Assembly: GCA_029964075.1 (NCBI GenBank)
Contig: CM057133.1
Span: 12,424,699 to 12,488,698, forward strand
Length of the DNA stretch: 64,000 bases
Source: Patiria pectinifera
Lineage: Eukaryota > Echinodermata > Asteroidea > Valvatida > Asterinidae
Direction: 5' to 3'
Position numbers and translations under genes: made by a program. The notes beneath the pieces are model-generated. The model had not been told where the DNA came from. It did not search any database and was given only the letters and a program-made list of their open reading frames with translations. Positions 58,501-64,000 of this stretch are shown here, in pieces (positions within the stretch are counted from its first letter, which is position 1; each line of letters opens with the position of its first letter).

Positions 58501-61500
58501 TGGTTGATAAGAATGAAGTCACAGATACACACGCAGGGTTTTTGTCTGACCATTTACCTTATTCGTTCCTTTTTGCAGCTAGTGCTAACGGATGAGTTGT
58601 TCCCCATTGACAATCGGCGTAGCTTAACCCAGACCTCGGTACTGTGTGCTGAAGCCCAGAGCGCTGCACAGACCCTGCTGAATCATTACGTCAAAGTCCA
58701 GGGGCTCCAGATATCTCAGGTTTGTCAAAATTTCAAGTGTTCTTACTGACAAAGATTAAGTTTAGGACAAACTATGAATAATACAATAATGTGTATTTAT
58801 AAAGCTGCGTATGGGTGTGTTGGTGCTTAAGGCGCTACATCATTATTACCCTGCTCATTGGGCCAGTGAACATTCCAAAGACAATCTCAGCTCCCTGGGG
58901 AGTATACAGCTCGATGCTGCCATTTTGGTGCAAAGCAGCTACCAATCACATTAACCATCTCTGCCCTCACAGGTACCCATTTACTCCTGGTTGGAGAGAA
59001 GCAATGATTGACAAAGTACCTTGCCCAAGGGCACACGCACCATAACCCCAGGCTGGACTCGAACCCACAACCTGCAGAATTACCGTCAGACCTCAAATTC
59101 AGTGCTCCAGGCCATGAGGCCACGGCACTCCACGCAGTATTAGAATTCTTTTTGAGAAGATATCGTTGACGATTTCTTATAAATTCAAAACAAATTTCAA
59201 TATTAAGTTTTGCACTTCAATGATGTTACTTGAGATCTTGCAAAAAAGTTGTACTCCTAGGTGGGACTCGAACCCATGACCTGCTTTTTAGTGCAGATGT
59301 TGCAAGTTGAGTTCATGTTTTCCATTTTGATTTGATATCATTTTCTGTGTATTAAAACAAAAAGTGTTATAATTTTATGGTGAAAGTTTTGGTTATGTTG
59401 GTTAACCAAATAGAAATATCAAGCAATAAAATACGCATTGCTAAACAGGCCGAAGTGGACAACGGAGTTCTGTTCGGTTGACTTCGTTATTGCCGTGCTT
59501 AGCCAGTTTTAGTTTTGTTCAGTTCGGTTCGGCTGCAGCATTGCCTGGTGGTGATAAATACTTTAACTTTGATGGATTTTACACAGATGCTTAGGAAGAG
59601 TGTTGAAACACGTGACTGGCTGAACACCATAGAGCCGCGCACGGTGCGCGCCGTCATGAAGCGCGTCGTGGAAGACATCACCACCATCGACAGCCAAGTG
59701 GGGGCGCTCTACGAGGAAGGGATACGCAAGGCCCACAGCAGCGATTCCAGCCGGAGAGCGCTGAGCTACAGCGTGTCCAAGCAGCAGCAGCAGCGCATGC
59801 AGAGAAGCTACGCATCAAGGTATGCAGTCAATTTCACCCACCAGAAAATGAGTTTTTTGTGTTTGACCTGGAAATAAAGATCAGAGGGATCTAACAAGTT
59901 GGTCAGTGGCAGAAACTGTTAATTTTGGCTGCTGCTTGGACTGCCATAAACTTTGAAGTATCATCGGAGGTCACTAACAGACCAATTTTTTTTCATGATT
60001 GCTGTTTTAATTACAAAATTGAAGAAAGAAATTGACTGGAGCGGGGTTTGAACCTGCGACCTCCGGAATACCATACCGGTGCTCTACCAACTGAGCTATC
60101 CAGCCCTATGTTGGCGGTTCCCCAGTTTGTCAATGTTGTTCAGCGGCACTTGTCAGAAGCCACAAACCCGTATATACCACGTAGCCAGGGATATCGCCCT
60201 AAGGCACGATGCTAGCAACATTACCAGTACTTCAAACCTGGCAAATAGCAAGCGGGGACCACTCAGAGAGGACACGGCTTATATTTTTTTATTTTGTATG
60301 TTTTTTTTTTTGCAGTAGCAACTTTGACACCAGCTTAATGAGCAACATCCAGAAGCTCTTCTCGGAGCGGATTGAGATCTTCAGCAGTGTGGAGTTCTCC
60401 AAGGTCTCCATTCTTACAGGCATCGTCAAGATCAGTCTCAAGGTATGCACAAGACACCGGTGTGGTAGCCGGGTCTGTCAAAAGTCTAGTCACAAGCACG
60501 TCACAAGTCCAGTCACAAGCAACATGAGATGAACAATAACTAGGAACTACCTCTGTCACGGCTTTATTTGAATTGCTTGTGATTAACTTGAATTAAACTT
60601 GTGAGGACTTGTGATTGACTTGTGAAGACTTGTGAAGACTTGTGATGGACTTGTGATGGACTTGTTGTGACTTGTGATTGACTTGAAATGCACTTGTGAT
60701 GGACTTGTGATGACTTGTGATTGACTTCAAATTGACTTGTTGTGACTTGTCATTGACTTGAAATGGACTTGTGATGGACTTGTGATGGACTTGTGAAGAC
60801 TTGTGATTGACTTGTGATGGACTTTTGAAGACTTGTGATTGACTTGTGATTGTCTTGTGATAGACTTGTGATTGACTTGAAATGGACTTGTGAGGACTTG
60901 TGAGTGACTTGTGATTGTCTTGTGATGGACTTGTGAAGACTTGTGATTGACTTGAAATTGACTTGTGATGACTTGTGATTGACTTGTGATGGACTTTTGA
61001 AGACTTGTGACTGGTGATGGACTTGTGATGGACTTGAAATGGACTTGTGATGACTTGTGATTGACTTGTGATGGACTTGCGATGACTTGTGCTTGACTTG
61101 AAATTGACTTGTGAGGACTTGTGATGTCCTACACCGGTTCTTTTAAGTAGGCTACACTGCACCAACTAAAGTTTCTGTACAGAGGAATTTGTTTTAAAAG
61201 TAATTCAAATACTGTTTCATTCATTGTCACTGCATGGCGATTAGTTCCTTATAGTTCGTCACTTTCTTTTCTTTTGGGGGAATTTTCTTTTTCCCCCAGA
61301 CATTTCTAGAGTGCATCAGACTGCGGACATTTGGCCGTTACGGCCTGCAACAGATCCAGGTGGACACCCACTATCTCAACTTGTACCTCTGGCGCTTCGT
61401 GTCCGATGAAAAGTGAGTTTTGTTCACAGACGATATACTGTGAGTTTTCCCAAAAGTTTAAGAGAAGTTTGTGGATAGACCATGTGAAGTAAACATTTTT

Positions 61501-62964
61501 AAAGAGAAGTGCTTTGCTCTGAGAAGAATTAGAAATACCAGGTATTTTTTTTCCTGATTACGCTCACAACATACTCGCCAACATTTCAAGTTACTAGCTC
61601 TGGTCCTCAAAACCAACTTCTCTTTTGAGGGTAAGTTCATCCCCAAATTTTTCCATGCAGAGCCTCTAATCCCGTTTTCTAAATTTTTGGGAGGATTGAG
61701 GCTGAATGCATTTTGCGAGGCAGGGCTGGTGGAGGATTTTGGAGGATTGAGGATGGTTCCTCACAAAAAAGGCCTAGGGAGTTGGGGTTAATTTATTCTT
61801 TGCATTGGACGAACACAATGTTGACCTAACATGAGAAATTATAAAATAACGAAAGAGAAAATTGCTGAAGTTTTCATTCTGAGTGGATGGTACTTACATA
61901 TCCATTTAAAAATCCAACATAAGGTAAAATGTTGTTTGCTATATCATTCATTGCTGCATTCCTTTAATAATTATAAATGTGACTTTTTTTCTAGTGGTAT
62001 TTAAGTACTACCTTCTCTTTGATGGCTGTTCCCAGTTCAAGAAAATGATTATAACCTCATTCATGACTTTTTCACTTAACTCCATATTTTGAGGTATGTT
62101 CTTATACGTGAGGCGTTCTGGCAAAATGAGACGGAAGTTGTCCGAGGTTGAAATGAGGGTTCTGTAGATATTAGGAAAGAGAACAAAATTCTCCTCACAA
62201 TACTGTTTGTTGCACTTCAGTCAGACATGCCTTTAACAAGTGGCTGTTTAAAGTTCACATTTATCGACAAGTCAAGAAAGTATATTGAGAAAAAGGCCCC
62301 TAAAATTTCAAGGTTTGGTATTATTTAAGAATGAAAAATGCATATTGTTTCCTTAAAGACACTTTTATTCTACAGTTTGTATACTCTTTCCTTAAAACAT
62401 GTGTAGCAGACACATCAAAGATGACAAACATCAATAAATCTGAAAATAAAAAAAATCACCCCCATCCAGTTATTTTTGCAGTTTTCTCCACTATGGCCTG
62501 TGCCCAGTTCCATCTCGTTTTGCCAGATCGCCTCACAGACAGTCATGTATTCACCAAGGGCGGATCCAGAACACAATTTTATTTTGGGGGGGGGGCAAAA
62601 AAATTGTTGGTCCCCCCCAAAAAAGTGGGTCCCAAATATGACGGCGTGGGGTTCGTGCTCGGCCAAAAAAATGTTGGATTCTAGATGATCTGTGTTGCGA
62701 TCTGAGGCTATTTCTGACCACTTAAACAAAGTCTTTGGGAGGAAAAGATGGTGGTGTATGCAGTGCCTGCCTTTATTACGACGCCACTTAAAAAATCCCC
62801 CTGGATCCGCCCATGGTATTCACAGATCTAGACAGATTTCTTTGTATTGAGCAATCTTGTGCACCTTGGTGTTTCATCTGTTCAGATTGGTTCATTTCTT
62901 ACTGGATGAGATCGTGGGGAGTGCCCTGCATCGATGTCTGGATGCTGTCTTGATGGAGACTAGC
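46506..62964 (+). CDS. VPS51: VPS51 subunit of GARP/EARP tethering complexes (3' end missing)
   Basis: Nineteen exons: 46506-46527, 47788-47991, 48989-49074, 49662-49817, 50443-50516, 51196-51328, 52508-52596, 53357-53507, 54634-54737, 55408-55519, 55755-55935, 56061-56200, 56537-56659, 57484-57591, 58579-58719, 59587-59819, 60316-60442, 61300-61412, 62886-62964. They sum to 792 codons with all phases matching. The start is [22 protein letters not shown] and HFDPDVYL are the conserved N-terminal region. [17 protein letters not shown] and the following [16 protein letters not shown] helix form the coiled-coil tethering core. [12 protein letters not shown] and [15 protein letters not shown] mark the conserved C-terminal half. 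By family knowledge VPS51 joins VPS52/53 plus VPS54 or VPS50 to tether endosome-derived vesicles at the Golgi or recycling endosomes. The final exon (about 10 codons in vertebrates) is not visible before 64000. The exon 5 start may be off by one base. Confidence 0.97.
46743..47250. mobile_element. Fold-back element in VPS51 intron 1
   Basis: About 49 bases at 46755-46803, ending GTGTAGTGTAGGGCCC, are the imperfect reverse complement of 47192-47240, which begins GGGCCCTACACTTCAC. The interior has CpG-rich sequence (GCGGCGACAACACGCGACCG). Confidence 0.6.
48172..48254. mobile_element. Small inverted-repeat element (VPS51 intron 2)
   Basis: TAGTCTGGTTCCCTGAC at 48172 is inverted as GTCAGGGAACCAGTCTA ending near 48254 (16 of 17). 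Confidence 0.6.
48343..48376. repeat. Perfect 34-bp palindrome without spacer (VPS51 intron 2)
   Basis: The left half TTTCCAACGCTGATCGG is exactly mirrored by CCGATCAGCGTTGGAAA. Cruciform or hairpin capable. Confidence 0.95.
48745..48927. mobile_element. MITE with 20-bp inverted ends (VPS51 intron 2)
   Basis: CCATATACAAAGTTCACTCA at the left and TGAGTGAACTTCGCATATGG at the right are inverted with two differences. A second copy lies at 30363-30530. It ends about 60 bases before exon 3. Confidence 0.85.
49095..49180 (-). mobile_element. tRNA-derived SINE, family 3, copy 3 (VPS51 intron 3)
   Basis: GCCCAGGCGGGATTCGAGCC is shared with 44860-44885. It begins about 20 bases after the exon 3 donor. 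Confidence 0.7.
49960..50322 (-). mobile_element. tRNA-derived SINE, family 1, copy 2 (VPS51 intron 4)
   Basis: Full-length copy, with the AATAATAATGTG 3' tail on the left and the tRNA-like head (GCCATGGCCTCGTGGTC) on the right. Matches 58778-59138 closely. Confidence 0.88.
50830..50965 (+). mobile_element. tRNA-derived SINE, family 5, copy 2 (VPS51 intron 5)
   Basis: GCGCGGTCTAGTGCTTTAGG resembles an A-box and GGGTTCGAATCC is the B-box. The word TGTCCTTGGGCAAGCCACT follows. Same family as 5601-5865. Confidence 0.75.
50990..51165. repeat. Dispersed AGGATTTTGAAGGATTGAGG family (VPS51 intron 5)
   Basis: Shares GGAGGATTTTGAAGGATTGA, CCTCCACTGAA and AAATTCA with the interior of 41215-41804. Confidence 0.7.
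51558..52058. mobile_element. 501-bp near-complete palindromic MITE (VPS51 intron 6)
   Basis: Terminal CAGGGTGA at the left and TCACCCTG at the right. The two arms (about 240 bases each) stay complementary almost to the centre near 51798, sharing AAACCCAAATGT, GAAAGCCCAATTCATAA, AAAGTTCTGTCCACGGATCA and GCAAAACGAA. No coding frame. Confidence 0.9.
52740..53000. repeat. Diverged relative of the TIR element at 56920-57363 (VPS51 intron 7)
   Basis: AGTTAGTTGTTATGCATCC, CTTAGGATTTTGAGCAATTTTGCTGCTTC resemble the right half of 56920-57363. Weak elsewhere. Confidence 0.4.
53508..54122. repeat. 32-bp minisatellite, 19 units, starting at the VPS51 exon 8 splice donor
   Basis: Unit: GTAGGTCAAAAAAGGCAGT plus AATTCTGTGCATG, 32-35 bases. 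The first unit begins exactly at the intron's GT. The exon ends GATG and each unit ends CATG, so every boundary recreates ATG|GTAGGT or ATG|GTGGGT. Units 6-10 and 14-18 carry the same ordered variants, giving an eight-unit higher-order period. Confidence 0.95.
54942..55043. mobile_element. 102-bp MITE with AGGCCCCCTTCAATGG ends (VPS51 intron 9)
   Basis: AGGCCCCCTTCAATGG at the left is inverted as CCATTGAAGGGGGCCT at the right. The interior is related to 1842-1882. Confidence 0.8.
56920..57363. mobile_element. 444-bp TIR element (VPS51 intron 13)
   Basis: AAAGGTAGAGTACATC is perfectly inverted as GATGTACTCTACCTTT at 57348-57363. The inner CACCCTTCTTTAGATTTT is duplicated. Relatives occur at 29651-29806 and about 52740-53000. 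No transposase frame. Confidence 0.82.
57690..57845. repeat. Short dispersed array of GACTTGTGA units (VPS51 intron 14)
   Basis: GTCCATCACAAGTCCTCCAGTC on the left and GGACTTGTGACTGGACTTGTG on the right are inverted versions of the same unit, as at 60455-61138. Confidence 0.65.
58778..59138 (-). mobile_element. tRNA-derived SINE, family 1, copy 3 (VPS51 intron 15)
   Basis: Near full-length copy matching 49960-50322, with B-box GGGTTCGAGTCC on the minus strand. Confidence 0.88.
59250..59310 (-). mobile_element. Degraded tRNA-like SINE head (VPS51 intron 15)
   Basis: On the minus strand it carries ATGGGTTCGAGTCCCACC, a strong B-box and T-arm. The remainder is short. Confidence 0.5.
60034..60105 (-). 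tRNA. tRNA-like sequence, anticodon GGT (Thr), probably a pseudogene or SINE head (VPS51 intron 16)
   Basis: A 72-base cloverleaf can be drawn on the minus strand. The acceptor stem is GGCTGGA/TCCAGTC with one G-U. The D arm is GCTC AGTTGGTA GAGC. The anticodon loop ATGGTAT gives GGT. The T arm is GCAGG TTCAAAC CCCGC. There is a T-T mismatch in the anticodon stem and an A-C mismatch in the T stem. Eukaryotic tRNA-Thr normally has A at position 34, so GGT is unexpected. This favours a decayed copy or SINE promoter over a working gene. Confidence 0.5.
60455..61138. repeat. Large tandem array of GACTTGTGATTG units with inverted ends (VPS51 intron 17)
   Basis: About 50 imperfect units of 10-12 bases, mostly ACTTGTGATTG, ACTTGTGATGG and ACTTGAAATTG. 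Near the left edge a few units are inverted (GTCACAAGTCCAGTCAC). CACCGGTGTGGTAG at the left and CCTACACCGGT at the right form short inverted ends. It begins about 12 bases after the exon 17 donor. Confidence 0.85.
61665..61795. repeat. Dispersed AGGATTTTGGAGGATTGAGG family (VPS51 intron 18)
   Basis: GGAGGATTTTGGAGGATTGA, GGATGGTTCCT and AAAGGCCTAGGGAGTT match the right end of 41215-41804 and of 50990-51165. Confidence 0.7.
62555..62815 (-). mobile_element. Non-autonomous hAT-type MITE, copy 2, with 8-bp target duplication (VPS51 intron 18)
   Basis: CAAGGGCGGATCCAG and CTGGATCCGCCCATG are the inverted ends. The 8-mer GTATTCAC flanks both sides exactly (62547-62554 and 62816-62823). The interior is the reverse complement of copy 1 at 2585-2860. 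It ends 70 bases before VPS51 exon 19. Confidence 0.92.
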
Positions 62965-64000
62965 GTAAGTACAAGACAATTCACTCCAAGTTTCAAAATA
63001 TGTCCTTTAACTTCATATGCCATGGTCAATATTTTTTTTCTTGGGAGTTTTAAGACACAGATGTGGCTGTGTAGTGACCCAACCCAATGGCGTAATAGTA
63101 CACAAATAATGAATGTTTATGAGTGCAATGGTAAGAATATTTTCATGAGGTGACCAATGGAAAGTGACCTCATAGAATGGAACAATCCATCTGTCACCGA
63201 ATGAAATTACTCTATCCATTGCACAAATGTGAGACATGCATTAGTTGAATTTTATACAACACCTGAATAAATCCTTGTCATCTGATTGGTCAGAGCCACC
63301 AAAATTGTGACCGTACAATGACACTTCCATTTACCGTGAAATGGAACTTCTATTTTTGCCGTGCAGCCGCGCCGTGCGTCGGGACAAATAATGAAATGAC
63401 GTGTGATCAACAACCCACCAATCAGATGACAGGGATTCATTCAGGCGTTGTATAAAGACATTTAGCCTGTTATTCACTGTACCACCACAAACCGCCCTGC
63501 CTATTACATGTGCTCCCTGTAGGAAACAGCACCACTCGAATACTTGTCGTTTTTTTTTAATTCATCGGTGAAACAACTTAATACAGTGGAGACCAGAAGC
63601 TAATGAGTCAAGCTTCATCTACAGTAATAGTGACAGTGCTCTAAAAAAGTTTAGTTGAACTTAGGACTAGATTTGAAGAAATGGAGGATAAAGAGACATC
63701 TCTTTTTAATTTAGAATGGAATTGCCATTCAGGAATCAAACTATGGATATTTTGTTTCATGGAATATTGAGTTGGGAGATGTATAAATTAATGATGCAAA
63801 TTTTATAACATGAGATATCGAATGCGTTTCCAGCTGCTATATCAGGCTCAAACTAGCCAACCAACTGGTCAGCTTCGTGGTCTAATGCTCTAATAGATGT
63901 TGATTTTGCAGAGGGAAAAAAACCAGGGCGCCCGGGGAAAAACCCTCGTGGCACTTGAGAGAATCAACGGATAACTCTACTCACATATGTTCCGAGCCGG
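62965..64000. other. VPS51 intron 19 (and beyond), last exon not found
   Basis: No acceptor followed by a short frame resembling the vertebrate C-terminal exon was seen. The region contains an inverted-repeat element (63251-63457) and otherwise plain sequence. Confidence 0.5.
63251..63457. mobile_element. MITE with about 45-bp inverted arms
   Basis: TTTATACAACACCTGAATAA ... GTCATCTGATTGGT at the left pairs with ACCAATCAGATGACAGGG ... CAGGCGTTGTATAAA at the right, about 40 of 45 positions. Confidence 0.8.

Noticed and set aside
60034-60105. Functional tRNA-Thr gene
   Set aside because: Two stem mismatches and an unusual GGT anticodon make a working tRNA unlikely. Kept only as a tRNA-like sequence.
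60593-61165. 190-codon minus-strand frame rich in Ser, His, Lys and Gln
   Set aside because: It is the translation of the GACTTGTGATTG array. Tandem DNA repeats with few stops explain its length.

Overview
The window looks like nuclear DNA of an invertebrate animal with short GT-AG exons and long repeat-filled introns. Gene content fits a deuterostome, and an echinoderm or another ambulacrarian is my best guess from protein similarity and repeat style. That assignment is an inference. No bacterial operon, viral or plasmid feature was seen.

Layout from left to right: (1) an intronless rhodopsin-type GPCR at 473-1465 (+); (2) the last two exons of an unrecognised acidic-tailed protein at 5443-6468 (+); (3) a FAM124-domain gene at 11424 to about 20702 (+), whose first exon encodes about 730 residues rich in Ser, Pro and Arg; (4) a six-exon ankyrin-repeat/SOCS-box (ASB) gene at 21008-25593 (+); (5) THG1L, tRNA-His guanylyltransferase, six exons on the minus strand at 27041-31114; (6) RAB24, eight exons on the plus strand at 32123-42787, diverging from THG1L across about 1 kb; (7) VPS51, a GARP/EARP tethering subunit, 19 exons on the plus strand from 46506 to the right edge, lacking only the final handful of codons. 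I rebuilt THG1L, RAB24, VPS51 and ASB exon by exon, and every junction keeps the reading frame.

The neighbours do not form one pathway. RAB24 and VPS51 both act in endosome/Golgi/autophagy membrane traffic. ASB is a ubiquitin-ligase substrate receptor and THG1L is a tRNA-maturation enzyme.

Much of the rest is mobile or repetitive. It includes a hAT-type MITE family with two copies each bearing an 8-bp target duplication, one of them nested in an older fold-back element. There are several other terminal-inverted-repeat or fold-back elements, at least five groups of tRNA-headed SINEs, and dispersed tandem arrays. The most unusual array is a 32-bp minisatellite of 19 units starting exactly at a VPS51 splice donor, so every unit carries a copy of that donor. 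I found no clearly new multi-gene system; the novelty lies in repeat architecture and in lineage differences in known proteins.
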